A DNA stretch of 64,000 nt from Pseudomonadales bacterium (GTDB taxonomy: Bacteria > Pseudomonadota > Gammaproteobacteria > Pseudomonadales > Azotimanducaceae), in assembly GCA_041395945.1 (NCBI GenBank), contig JAWKZN010000003.1, positions 388,647 through 452,646 of the forward strand, written 5' to 3'. Both the position numbers and the translations under genes were made by a program. Below, in pieces: positions 53,352 through 61,731 of the stretch. Numbering within the stretch: position 1 is the first letter of the stretch; each line of letters begins with the position of its first letter. The notes under the pieces were generated by a model. That model was not told the DNA's origin. It worked only from the letters and a program-made list of their open reading frames with translations, and ran no database searches.

Positions 53352-53632
53352 ATGGAATTTGAATGGGACATAACCAAGGCTAATCAGAATATTGAAAAAC
53401 ACGGGGTAACCTTTAAGAAGGAGCCGTGTTCGATGATGACTTCTCCTTGACGGTATCTGATCCAGATCATTCTGCAGAGGAGAACCGTTTCTTGATTTTC
53501 GGACTTAGCAAGCAGCAAAATCACCTGGTCGTATCATTCACCGATCGGGGTGATAGAATTCGAATCATCTCCGCACGGCGGATGTCCCGCCGAGAGATAC
53601 AAGCTTATGGAGTAATGACAAAGACACTTTGA
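53352..53632 (+). pseudogene. Cassette 31a: BrnT toxin gene, frameshifted
   Basis: MEFEWDITKANQNIEKHGVTFK in one frame, then DDDFSLTVSDPDHSAEENRF, LVVSFTDRGDRIRIISARR in another; one indel near 53420. It is a distinct paralogue of cassette 13a, not a direct copy. Confidence 0.82.
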
Positions 53633-53811
53633 GACCCGAATACGATTCAGATCTCATAAGAACTGGTGTTCGCGGCAAGTATGTATCGAAATATCGAGAG
53701 GGAACAAACGTTGTTCTCATCGATCCGGATCTTCACAAAGCTGTTCCCCGATTCCAGAGGCGGTCAATCGTGCTCTTCGCGAGTACGCGAATCAGAAAGG
53801 CAAGCTGCTGA
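53629..53811 (+). pseudogene. Cassette 31b: BrnA-like antitoxin gene, frameshifted
   Basis: TTG 53629 overlaps the brnT stop (TTGA). GVRGKYVSKYREGTNVVLID matches cassette 13b, then the frame is lost after KAVP; the expected EAVNRALREYANQK end is readable in another frame. Confidence 0.75.
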
Positions 53812-53812
53812 C

Positions 53813-53910
53813 GTCTAACCAGGAGCTGAAGCGAACGCTTGACCGCGACCTCCTCTTCGCTACCGCTCCAGTCGGCCGCCCCTCAAGCGCCGCTTATCTC
53901 GGCGTTAGAC
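53813..53910 (+). repeat. attC 31, hybrid A2/A1, 98 bp
   Basis: A2 start (GGAGCTGAAGCGAACGC) with A1 second half; extra bases in CTCCTCTTCGC and GCCCCTC. R'' GTCTAAC, R' GTTAGAC. Confidence 0.9.
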
Positions 53911-53955
53911 GTCATGATTGGAATCACCAATCCTTGAAGAAAAAGATCGTTCTAA

Positions 53956-54511
53956 ATGGAATTGTTGTCGGGGAGTATGAGTCCACGGGTATTCCAAGAT
54001 GATGACATTCAATCAGTTAGAAGGTATCTGAAAGACCGTAACCTTTGGAAACAGATATCCAGGAATGACCAGATGTTTGGGCATGCAAACTCATTTGCCG
54101 AAACGGCGATCAGCATATACAAGAAACATTTGGTGAGAGATCTCCATTCTATGGCCCTGCGGCTACACCATTTGTGGTGAATTCCTCATTCGCAGCTGAA
54201 CTCTATATAAAAAAACTCTCCATGACCTGGAGGGGCATTCAGTTCGCGGGCATAAGCTAACTGACCTCTATGCCAAACTGTCACCGGAACATAAAAGGTT
54301 TGATTGACGAGTCTGCTTTGGCCGTGCGCCAACATTTTAGTGACGATGTTCCTGATTTGACCGCCAGCATTGCGATGCTGAATGAAGCATTCGAACGAAG
54401 TGGCGTTACATTTATGAAAAGGACAGACTCGAAATACACATTCCAACAGTTCGGTTTGTTTTACATACTTTGCATGAGGCGATTTCGAGGGCTCGCGAGA
54501 ACGCCGCTTGA
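53956..54511 (+). pseudogene. Cassette 32: HEPN-like protein, frameshifted
   Basis: HANSFAETAISIYKKHLV, then in other frames NSSFAAELYIK, GHKLTDLYAKLSPEHKR and ALAVRQHFSD. The SFAAELYIK...GH.L..L...L pattern is typical of HEPN-type helical proteins linked to toxin and defence systems. At least three indels. The end TTGA at 54508-54511 gives ARENAA-stop. Confidence 0.6.
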
Positions 54512-54538
54512 ATACATATTGAAGGCACAGCGACTGAC

Positions 54539-54634
54539 GTCTAACAAAAGATGCAGCGAACGCCAAGGGAGCGTCATGCTTTTGCTTGCGCAAAAATCCC
54601 CTCTCCCTGTCGTCGCTGATCTTTGGCGTTAGAC
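54539..54634 (+). repeat. attC 32, class C, 96 bp
   Basis: Shorter than other class C sites and missing bases around the tip (GCTTTTGCTTGCGCAAAA). R'' GTCTAAC, R' GTTAGAC. Confidence 0.86.
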
Positions 54635-54642
54635 GTCACCGC

Positions 54643-55151
54643 ATGCGCTGTACGATCATTGGAGTGCTTTCGCTATCCGCACTCTTCCTTTGCAGGTACA
54701 TCGGAGGCGTGCTCTTGCGTACCGAGACCAACTGTAGAGGAGCAGTATGATGAGTACTCCGAAGTTTTCTTCTGGGTGTTGTTACTAGAGCATTCCCAAT
54801 TGACGAAGAACCGAGGATTGGGGAGCCTGCCAGCTTCCAGGGTGCTGACGAAAGTCGTGGAGGTATACAAAGGGGACTCCCCGGGAGAGATATCCGACTG
54901 GCTATGCCAATCTATAACGGTCCCAACGATCTATCCTGGGAGGCTGTGGCCCCGAGTTCGAGATTGGCCATTTTTACATTGTGTGTTTTAGAAAGCTCGA
55001 TCTTGCTATTGATCCTACGGATGAAATATCACCAGCGGATCATCGACATCGATACCCTCGGCCGAGATTTGAATCTTGTTCCCGCACTGTTTGGCCGGTG
55101 ACTGATGATGTGCTCAATTATTTGCGCGCCAAAGAGGAGGTAACGAAGTGA
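54643..55151 (+). pseudogene. Cassette 33: exported Cys-rich protein, frameshifted
   Basis: ATG 54643 starts a signal peptide (TIIGVLSLSALFL), followed in another frame by EACSCVPRPTVEEQYDEY and TKVVEVYKGDSPG, which resembles bacterial exported proteins with a TIMP/NTR-like ACSC N-terminus. The later part is scrambled by indels; the end is likely EEVTK-TGA at 55149. Confidence 0.55.
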
Positions 55152-55152
55152 C

Positions 55153-55248
55153 GTCTAACCAGGAGCTGAAGCGAACGCTTGACTGCAACCTCCTTTCGCT
55201 GCCGCTCCAGTCGGCTGCCGTCAAGCGTCGCTTAGCTCGGCGTTAGAC
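55153..55248 (+). repeat. attC 33, class A2, 96 bp
   Basis: R'' GTCTAAC, R' GTTAGAC. Confidence 0.92.
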
Positions 55249-55589
55249 GTCAGCGTTCACTACAGAAGAAATTTCACTTTGTTCGCGAGTAATCACTACC
55301 TTCTGATGGAAGATCAGCTTCCTTCGTCCCGGTGCTGGCTTCGAATATCGCGGGTTATTTCACTTTCAGCGAGTTGTTCAGCTCGATTGAGCCTGATCCA
55401 AGGTGGCAGGCGCAAGTCTCAGTTCCCCACCGCGTTGGAAAAGGGGGATCCAGGAATCTAACCAGAGCCTTCCATGCTTGCCTTCTCCGATTGAAGGCAC
55501 CCTCCTTGCGCTCAGTCTTCGTTCGGGGCTATCTTCGCCATTCAATATCCGTCGCTTCGCCTCCATATGAATCGTGTTGAAAGGCCGAC
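55249..55589 (+). other. Cassette 34: gene-less cassette, paralogue of cassette 28
   Basis: About 340 bases sharing blocks with cassette 28 in the same order, with substitutions. There is no supportable reading frame in either. It lies two attC away from another pair of related cassettes. Confidence 0.65.
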
Positions 55590-55690
55590 GTCTAACCATC
55601 AGATGAAGCGAAGCGCCAAAATGCGTCACGCCTTTTGCATGCGCAAAAGTCGCGCCGCATTTCGTCGTCGCTTATCTTTGGCGTTAGGGC
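55590..55690 (+). repeat. attC 34, class C, 101 bp
   Basis: R' reads GTTAGGGC with an extra G. R'' GTCTAAC. Confidence 0.88.
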
Positions 55691-55701
55691 GTCGCGGCTC
55701 A

Positions 55702-56124
55702 ACGAACCAGCCAGCTGTCTCATGGATCACAACACCGAGCATTACCCGTGACGGCATTGCTGCGATTGGTATCTTCTGGGGGCTTGCATCTCAACTGATG
55801 CTTTTCGTTTCTCGGACTGAGATGTTGCCGGACATGTTGATCTTTTTCAGTTCGCTGGTCGCCGTGGTGCTAACATTACCTTTCTACACACTTACAACAG
55901 TGGGTACTCCCACTTTTCATATCTGGTTCTCTATGGTATTGCCGGAGCTACGTGGATAGCGATTTACATGATCGTGCTAACAATCGCCTTTGAGGGATGG
56001 AGATGGCGGAGCCATGACGTTGATGATGGTGGCTTACCTTGGAGCCGGCGTGACGATACCCTTCCTAGCGGCAATTGCTCTCGGTGCTATTGGTAGGCTT
56101 CTACGTCCGAGGAAACAGATGTGA
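55702..56124 (+). pseudogene. Cassette 35: frameshifted paralogue of cassette 1
   Basis: VSWITTPSITRDGIA...IGIFWGLAS.LMLFVSR matches cassette 1; later the frame is lost around 55890 and returns in other frames (WIAIYMIVLTIAFEG, MTLMMVAYLGAGVT). There is no start codon where cassette 1 has GTG. It ends RKQM-TGA, as cassette 1 ends RKRM-TGA, and has the same attC class. Confidence 0.82.
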
Positions 56125-56125
56125 C

Positions 56126-56220
56126 GCCTAACAAGGCGATGAATCGGACCTCCTAACTGTCATCTTTTTCTGCTTGCGAAAAGCCGCCAGGTCGGTCGGC
56201 CGCTTATCGCGGCGTTAGAC
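56126..56220 (+). repeat. attC 35, class B, 95 bp
   Basis: R'' GCCTAAC, R' GTTAGAC; several bases missing around the tip. Confidence 0.88.
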
Positions 56221-56231
56221 GTCAGTAAGAG

Positions 56232-56553
56232 ATGATCACTTTCAGTCGCATAGAGAAAATGACCAAGTTGCTCCCAGGAACTGAGGGTGAGCACATCATA
56301 TGGAACACCGGCTATTAAAGTCGGGAAGCGTCTGATGCTGCGGATGCACCGACAAAGAGGATGCAATTGTCCTGCTGATCAACACCGTTGAGGAGCAGCA
56401 GGAACTGATTCTTAAGACACGTCGTTCTATATCACCGATCACTACAAGGGGTACCCAGCAGTATTGATTCGTCCTACGGTCGAAGAACGTAAGTTTAAAG
56501 ACCTCCTGGAGTTGGCGTGGCGTAGAATTGCGAGAAAATCCAGATCTTGTTGA
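56232..56553 (+). pseudogene. Cassette 36: MmcQ/YjbR-like protein, frameshifted
   Basis: MITFSRIEKMTKLLPGTEGE, VKVGKRLMLRMHR, EDAIVLLINTVEEQQELILK, then YITDHYKGYPAVLIRPTVEE and LLELAWRRIARK: the complete order of an MmcQ/YjbR domain, split over frames by about four indels. ATG 56232 has no strong ribosome site. Confidence 0.72.
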
Positions 56554-56582
56554 ATATGACAGCCGAGTCTAGAGGACTGGAC

Positions 56583-56679
56583 GTCTAACCAGGAGCTGAA
56601 GCGGCACGCTTGACTGCAACCTCCTTTCGCTGCCGCTCCAGTCGGCTGCAGTCAAGCGTCGCTTAGCTCGGCGTTAGGC
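56583..56679 (+). repeat. attC 36, class A2, 97 bp
   Basis: One extra base in GCGGCACGC. R'' GTCTAAC, R' GTTAGGC. Last visibly damaged site. Confidence 0.9.
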
Positions 56680-56684
56680 GGCTC

Positions 56685-57212
56685 ATGCGCGGCACCTGGT
56701 ACTTCCTCAGGTTTAGAACCGTTCGAAATCTGCTGTGGTGGCTGGCGCTGGGCCTATCACCCATCGGGATGGTCTACTCGCAGCCGCCTAACGCGGATCA
56801 GGTACGTGTAGTGAAATCCGAAGCACGCATGTATCTGCTGAGAGACGGAGAAGCCTTTCGGTCTTACCGAGTAGCATTCGGCGCGAATCCAACGGGTCAC
56901 AAGCAGAGGGAGGGCGACGAACGTACACCAGAGGGGTGGTACGTTTTAGACTACAAGAAGGCCGACAGCGCCTTCTACAAGGCCATCCACATATCGTATC
57001 CCAATGAAGCAGACCGCGACCGAGCCACTCACCAAGGTCATGATCCTGGTGGAGCGATCATGATTCATGGTCAACGGAACGGCCTCGGCTGGCTTGCCTG
57101 GCTAACGCAGAAGTTCAACTGGACAGATGGCTGTATTGCAGTTACGAATGCCGAGATGGATGAAATTTGGAACTTGGTCGAACCCGGAACGCCAATTGAG
57201 ATCGTACCGTAG
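56685..57212 (+). CDS. Cassette 37: L,D-transpeptidase (YkuD domain)
   Basis: A 175-residue exported protein with an N-terminal membrane or signal segment (LLWWLALGLSPIGMVYS) and a YkuD catalytic domain: MIHGQRNG and, 17 residues on, NWTDGCIAVTNAEMDEIW, the HG...(S/T)xGC catalytic His-Cys pattern with Asp in place of the second His. It cross-links or edits peptidoglycan in the periplasm. Frame intact. Confidence 0.88.
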   Translation: MRGTWYFLRFRTVRNLLWWLALGLSPIGMVYSQPPNADQVRVVKSEARMYLLRDGEAFRSYRVAFGANPTGHKQREGDERTPEGWYVLDYKKADSAFYKAIHISYPNEADRDRATHQGHDPGGAIMIHGQRNGLGWLAWLTQKFNWTDGCIAVTNAEMDEIWNLVEPGTPIEIVP

Positions 57213-57244
57213 CGTCATGGAGAGCAATGCACCGGGGATTCGCC

Positions 57245-57344
57245 GCCTAACAATGGCGATGCAGCTGACGCCGAAAAGCTTCACACAAATTGCTTCCGCA
57301 ATTTGTGCGCCCCTTTCCGGCGCAGCTGATCGCCGGCGTTAGGC
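57245..57344 (+). repeat. attC 37, class C, 100 bp
   Basis: R'' GCCTAAC, R' GTTAGGC; tip ACAAATTGCTTCCGCAATTTGT differs from other class C tips while the arms are kept. Confidence 0.91.
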
Positions 57345-57351
57345 GTCATCG

Positions 57352-57753
57352 ATGAGAACCGAATGGCATTCAGAAGAAACATACAAAGGGCTAATCCAGC
57401 TTTCGCAGACCGGCCTTAAGTTTGGGGCTCTTGTAAATGGTGGTGCGTCCATCGCGCTATTAGCCTTAATCGGAGACGTGGTAGGACGAGGGGTATCCGT
57501 ACCGTCGTTGAAAGTACCGATGGTTCTTTTCATTGTGGGAATTGCGTTGTCGGGATTCGCCCACGTCACGGCATACGTAACTCAACTACGCCTCTACAAC
57601 GAATCGGCATTGGGAGCGAAAGAATCGGGTCTTGGGCATCACGTGATTTGGCTTTGGATTTCACTATTCCTGGTCGTCTGTTCCATTGTGCTTTTCATGA
57701 TTGGCGCATACTGCGGAACGACGATTCTCACTGGAATACAAAGTGATGCCTAG
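57352..57753 (+). CDS. Cassette 38: four-helix membrane protein, unknown
   Basis: A 133-residue protein with an amphipathic N-terminus (WHSEETYKGLIQLSQTGLKF) then helices at about 27-43, 53-77 and 97-128. No family is recognised. The stop TAG begins a weak pre-attC element. Confidence 0.65.
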   Translation: MRTEWHSEETYKGLIQLSQTGLKFGALVNGGASIALLALIGDVVGRGVSVPSLKVPMVLFIVGIALSGFAHVTAYVTQLRLYNESALGAKESGLGHHVIWLWISLFLVVCSIVLFMIGAYCGTTILTGIQSDA

Positions 57754-57780
57754 GAATGTATTTGCAGTACAGCGATTGAC

Positions 57781-57876
57781 GCCTAACCAGGAGCTGAAGC
57801 GAACGCTTGACTGCAACCTCCTTTCGCTGCCGCTCCAGTCGGTTGCCGTCAAGCGCCGCTTAGCTCGGCGTTAGAC
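57781..57876 (+). repeat. attC 38, class A2, 96 bp
   Basis: R'' GCCTAAC, R' GTTAGAC. Confidence 0.93.
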
Positions 57877-57971
57877 GTCACGGTAAGTTGTTCGATATTC
57901 CTGACGATGCGGTATTTGGAGTTTCAGCGAATGGCAGTCTTGTAGAACATCACCACCTGAGGAAGCAGAGT

Positions 57972-58646
57972 ATGACCATGCTATTGGGTATCATCGCGAC
58001 TTCCCTCACGCTTGTTGTTGCGATCTATTCGGCCGTACAAGACAGGCTGCCGATGCGATACAAGGCAATGATCATTATCGCGTCTGTAGCTACGATGGCT
58101 CAGAGCGTACGAGCAGTATCCGAACAACATACATTTGAGAAGCAGGTGCTCGGTGGTGATAGTTATGTGTATTTGACTTTCGAAGACCTTGATGAATCTT
58201 CATCCAAGTTCATTATGAGGCAAGATGGTGAGGAGTATCCCGTCTATGACGTGTACGTTGAGATATACGATGTTCGAAAATTTACCGGGATGCGTACTAG
58301 AGACCCTAGAGAATTCGCGAAGCGTATGCAGTACGTACAGCGTAGTGTGTTTGGTCCAGAAACGGTAACGAGTGTTCTAAACAATTTTCACCCTTCAGAT
58401 TGCTATGGCTATTGGTTGGCAGTCACGCAGCAGCGTAACGGCCCGGTAATGAGCTTGATCAATGCTCGAAAGCTGCGAAACAAGTGGGAATCTTCCACAC
58501 GTGTCTTTTCTATGGATGATGAGCAGTCCTTGATTAGAGAGTATCCCAGCCAAGGCTGGGATACGCAGAGCGCATGGCCAACAGTGAGTTTGCAAGGAGG
58601 TGGAATCAATTTTAGAACACCAGAACAAAGTTGCGTCGATGAATAG
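57972..58646 (+). CDS. Cassette 39: membrane-anchored hypothetical protein
   Basis: A 224-residue protein with two N-terminal hydrophobic segments (MTMLLGIIATSLTLVVAIYSAV; MIIIASVATMAQSV) and a soluble domain containing SYVYLTFEDLDESSS and YPVYDVYVEIYDVRKF. ATG 57972 follows GGAAG; TTG 57888 would add 28 residues. No family is recognised; the layout suggests a sensor or envelope protein. Confidence 0.62.
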   Translation: MTMLLGIIATSLTLVVAIYSAVQDRLPMRYKAMIIIASVATMAQSVRAVSEQHTFEKQVLGGDSYVYLTFEDLDESSSKFIMRQDGEEYPVYDVYVEIYDVRKFTGMRTRDPREFAKRMQYVQRSVFGPETVTSVLNNFHPSDCYGYWLAVTQQRNGPVMSLINARKLRNKWESSTRVFSMDDEQSLIREYPSQGWDTQSAWPTVSLQGGGINFRTPEQSCVDE

Positions 58647-58718
58647 GTTGGCTAGCAACCTGACGTCGTGTTGTTTAAATTCAAAAGTCGCCCAACGAAA
58701 AAAAGGATTAGCGGTGAC

Positions 58719-58814
58719 GTCTAACCAGGAGCTGAAGCGAACGCTTGACTGCAGCCTCCTTTCGCTGCCGCTCCAGTCGGCTGCCGTCAAGCGTCGCTTA
58801 GCTCGGCGTTAGAC
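58719..58814 (+). repeat. attC 39, class A2, 96 bp
   Basis: R'' GTCTAAC, R' GTTAGAC. Confidence 0.93.
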
Positions 58815-58844
58815 GTCATGCAGCCAGTCGAGCACCATTGAATC

Positions 58845-59249
58845 ATGCCTGAGATAGTCACCTCGATTTCCCTTTGGGATCTGCTGAAACATACCGCAGC
58901 ATGGATTCGAAACCTAAGTAGAGCTTCGGACAAACGAAAGGCGGAGTCCATCGCGGCGGTTCGAGAGGTTGTCCAGGCTTCAAGAAGTACGGCTGTGTAC
59001 ATGAGAGAACTTCAAAACAACGGAAAGCGTAACTACGGAGCAGAAAACCAGCTCTCCATGATATGGACAAATCTGAGCTTTAGGCTGACCGATCTGGGGT
59101 TAGACACACTGGCAAAGAAATGCGACATCAAGGGCAGGCATTGGGCCGATCCTGAGCAGTTCGACTCAGATTTCCTAGAGAATGCTGATGTGAAATTGGA
59201 AACGATGGAGCGGACAGCCTTGTTGATCCTCCAACAACTGAAAAGATGA
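58845..59249 (+). CDS. Cassette 40: helical hypothetical protein
   Basis: A 134-residue soluble, helical protein with ISLWDLLKHTAAWIRNLSRA, then KAESIAAVREVVQASRSTAV and a Cys in AKKCDIKGRHW. No signal or membrane segment. I do not recognise the family. A pre-attC element follows its stop. Confidence 0.6.
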   Translation: MPEIVTSISLWDLLKHTAAWIRNLSRASDKRKAESIAAVREVVQASRSTAVYMRELQNNGKRNYGAENQLSMIWTNLSFRLTDLGLDTLAKKCDIKGRHWADPEQFDSDFLENADVKLETMERTALLILQQLKR

Positions 59250-59297
59250 GTGTTGAAACATGACGCTTAGGATCCAATTCGAAGTGTTAGGACTGAC

Positions 59298-59393
59298 GTC
59301 TAACCAGGAGATGAATCGGACGCTTGACCGCGACCTCCTTTCGCTGCCGCTCCAGTCGGCCGCCGTCAAGCGCCGCTTATCTCGGCGTTAGGC
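59298..59393 (+). repeat. attC 40, class A1, 96 bp
   Basis: R'' GTCTAAC, R' GTTAGGC; pre-attC element at 59260-59297. Confidence 0.93.
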
Positions 59394-59403
59394 GTCACGC
59401 ACC

Positions 59404-59871
59404 ATGTCCACCCTCCGTACCCTGCCAGCGCTCCTCTCGATCCTCCTTTCTGGATACGCACTATCAGGCACCGACGTCTCAGAAACCTTCCCGAACACGT
59501 TTTGGCTCGAGATCGCTGAAACAGCCCAAGCCTCACTCACTAAGCTTTCCGGAATTCATGCAGAGCCACCGAATTTCCATGGCTTTGAAATGCTAGGTAC
59601 CGGCACCATGGAGAAGCCCGTTGAAGTCGCACGCCTGGTATCACTGCTTCACAACGAGATCGCAAACCCACTGCCAGGTATCAGTCTGTGCTTCATTCCA
59701 AGACATGCTGTAACGATTAAAGCCGCAGGATCTACCTTCGACTTTCTTATCTGTTATGAATGTAGCAACATCCGTGTGATGAAGGACTCGCATGAGATCT
59801 ACTTCGGCACGATCAACGGCAGCTCGAAGCGGGTTGTCGATCTCTTGTTCGCTGCCTATGTCTCATCGTAA
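59404..59871 (+). CDS. Cassette 41: exported hypothetical protein
   Basis: A 155-residue protein with a signal peptide (TLPALLSILLSGYALSGT) and a domain with three cysteines (SLCFIPRHAV; LICYECSNI) plus the phrase IPRHAVTIKAAGSTFDFLIC, which looks like a small beta sheet. No family is recognised with confidence. Confidence 0.6.
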   Translation: MSTLRTLPALLSILLSGYALSGTDVSETFPNTFWLEIAETAQASLTKLSGIHAEPPNFHGFEMLGTGTMEKPVEVARLVSLLHNEIANPLPGISLCFIPRHAVTIKAAGSTFDFLICYECSNIRVMKDSHEIYFGTINGSSKRVVDLLFAAYVSS

Positions 59872-59939
59872 AGTCGGGGTCGCTTAGATACACAATTGAA
59901 GTGCAACAGAGAGGATAGAAGGTAGGTGAGCCGACTGAC

Positions 59940-60035
59940 GCCTAACAAGGAGATGAATCGGACGCTTGACCGCGACCTCCTTTCGCTACCGCTCCAGTCG
60001 GCCGCCCTCAAGCGCCGCTTATCTCGGCGTTAGAC
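59940..60035 (+). repeat. attC 41, class A1, 96 bp
   Basis: R'' GCCTAAC, R' GTTAGAC. A pre-attC-like TACACAATTGAAGTGCAACA lies about 30 bases further upstream than usual. Confidence 0.93.
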
Positions 60036-60073
60036 GTCATCATCGCGAAGATTAACAGTGCAGGAGATATGCC

Positions 60074-60445
60074 GTGACCTTCTGGAGAATTTGGGCTGCA
60101 TTACTTGGATCGTCTCTGATGGTCGGTGAGCTTGTTCGCAGTTGGGGCCAAGGAAGAAACCTACTCTTCGTTTTGGATGACTTTTTCATTGGTGTGCCAT
60201 TGTTGCTAACGGCATATCTGATGGGCCGGCCAAGTGTGGCAAGGCGCTGTGCTTTCTCTGCAGCATTTGCAGCAGCTGCAGGTATGCTCTATGGAAGCTT
60301 TTTCGGGAAGTTGGTTGATCTAAGCAATCCAGCGTCTAGCAATATTGAGATTAAGCTCCTTACCACGTTAATCGGAGTGGCATTTGTTTCGTCGTTGCTA
60401 GGACTCTTTGCCAGTATCAATTCGGCTGTGAGGTCGACTGATTGA
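60074..60445 (+). CDS. Cassette 42: four-helix membrane protein
   Basis: A 123-residue, strongly hydrophobic protein from GTG 60074 with helices about 5-21, 31-50, 58-78 and 92-117. The loop GELVRSWGQGRN is the only polar N-terminal stretch. No family is recognised; GGAGAT precedes the start. Confidence 0.62.
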   Translation: MTFWRIWAALLGSSLMVGELVRSWGQGRNLLFVLDDFFIGVPLLLTAYLMGRPSVARRCAFSAAFAAAAGMLYGSFFGKLVDLSNPASSNIEIKLLTTLIGVAFVSSLLGLFASINSAVRSTD

Positions 60446-60462
60446 GGAGTTTAGAAGATGAC

Positions 60463-60558
60463 GTCTAACCAGGAGCTGAAGCGAACGTTTGACTGCAACC
60501 TCCTTTCGCTGCCGCTCCAGTCGGTTGCCGTCAAGCGTCGCTTAGCTCGGCGTTAGGC
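60463..60558 (+). repeat. attC 42, class A2, 96 bp
   Basis: R'' GTCTAAC, R' GTTAGGC. Confidence 0.93.
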
Positions 60559-60561
60559 GTC

Positions 60562-60960
60562 ATGGGTAGCCCCAGCCACGGCCCCGGATGTTATACGGTT
60601 GAAAGCCACCCGCAGGATTGTCCCTATTGCGGTGCGCAAGTTCACTACTGGAGTTGCAATCACGGCAGTAAGGTTTTCTTTGAAACTGATCGGCGTGGTA
60701 ATCATCTGTGTCGTGGGTGGTACGATGGCATGACGACGTTGACTGACCGAATGAAACGCCACTACAAAACCAACGTCCTCCCTGACCATCAATCGACCTA
60801 TGTTTGCGTGCTCTGCGAAGCTGCTAGAGAGTACAGCGGTGCCCGGGATCGGTTCTTTTCCTTGACCAGTTTGCTTTTTCACCTTGAGCAAGAACATCTT
60901 GCAGATTTGGATACAATTCTCGATTCAGTTCCTAGTGACTGGAAACGGTTCAAGAGATGA
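60562..60960 (+). CDS. Cassette 43: putative zinc-binding protein
   Basis: A 132-residue soluble protein with several possible metal sites: DCPYCGAQVHYWSCNHG, CVLCEAA and FHLEQEH, spaced like one or two zinc fingers. It may bind nucleic acid or protein. No known family is recognised. The stop overlaps the GACGTCTAG of the pre-attC element. Confidence 0.6.
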   Translation: MGSPSHGPGCYTVESHPQDCPYCGAQVHYWSCNHGSKVFFETDRRGNHLCRGWYDGMTTLTDRMKRHYKTNVLPDHQSTYVCVLCEAAREYSGARDRFFSLTSLLFHLEQEHLADLDTILDSVPSDWKRFKR

Positions 60961-60994
60961 CGTCTAGAATTACGTTTGAAGTGCAACAGCTGAC

Positions 60995-61090
60995 GCCTAA
61001 CCAGGAGATGAATCGGACGCTTGACCGCGACCTCCTTTCGCTGCCGCTCCAGTCGGCCGCCGTCAAGCGCCGCTTATCTCGGCGTTAGAC
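60995..61090 (+). repeat. attC 43, class A1, 96 bp
   Basis: R'' GCCTAAC, R' GTTAGAC; full pre-attC element at 60958-60994. Confidence 0.93.
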
Positions 61091-61100
61091 GTCATTAGCT

Positions 61101-61577
61101 ATGCCGCGAGCAGACCGAACCGATCAGGAGCTTAGATGTGTATCTGAACACCTCCTGTACGAGTACCAGATGCTCAACGCCGTAACAAGGGCGATGGCTT
61201 CTGGGATGACTGCCCCAGACTGGATCAGGAATGCATTGCTGGAATCGTTTGTGGTGCATCTGAGGGGCCTGATTGATTTTCTGTTCAACGATTCACCGCG
61301 AGGTGACGACGTCGTGGCGCACGATTTTTTTACTACCGCTGATACTTGGTTATCGGTTCGTCCCGACTTTTCAGCAAACCTTCAAGCGGCGAAAAAGAGA
61401 GCCGGCAAAGAGATCGCACATCTGACCTATGCTCGGCTTGCAGTAACACCAGAGACTAAGCCCTGGAACTTTGTTTCAATATCGGACGAGGTTAATGCAG
61501 CTATGAATGCATTCCTGAGCAATGTCTCCCCGATTAAGCTTTCAGACGGCTGGAAGCACCAGGCGAATGAGAAGTGA
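61101..61577 (+). CDS. Cassette 44: helical protein with an RX6H motif, possibly HEPN
   Basis: A 158-residue, helical protein: LLYEYQMLNAVTRAM, ALLESFVVHLRGLIDFLFND and RAGKEIAHLTYARL. R-AGKEIA-H gives RX6H, the HEPN ribonuclease spacing, following a helix with ESF..HLR as HEPN relatives have. Predicted only from the motif and helix order. No partner gene. Confidence 0.58.
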   Translation: MPRADRTDQELRCVSEHLLYEYQMLNAVTRAMASGMTAPDWIRNALLESFVVHLRGLIDFLFNDSPRGDDVVAHDFFTTADTWLSVRPDFSANLQAAKKRAGKEIAHLTYARLAVTPETKPWNFVSISDEVNAAMNAFLSNVSPIKLSDGWKHQANEK

Positions 61578-61632
61578 TTGCGGCGCTTTGGTTCACAATT
61601 GAAATGCAATCGAAACGGGGTATCGAAGTGAC

Positions 61633-61728
61633 GTCTAACCAGGCAATGAAACGGACGCTTGACCGCGACCTCCTTTCGCTGCCGCTCCAGTCGGCCGCCC
61701 TCAAGCGCCGCTTATTGCGGCGTTAGGC
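61633..61728 (+). repeat. attC 44, class A1, 96 bp
   Basis: R'' GTCTAAC, R' GTTAGGC; a pre-attC-like stretch (TTCACAATTGAAATGCAAT) lies 24 bases before it. Confidence 0.93.
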
Positions 61729-61731
61729 GTC

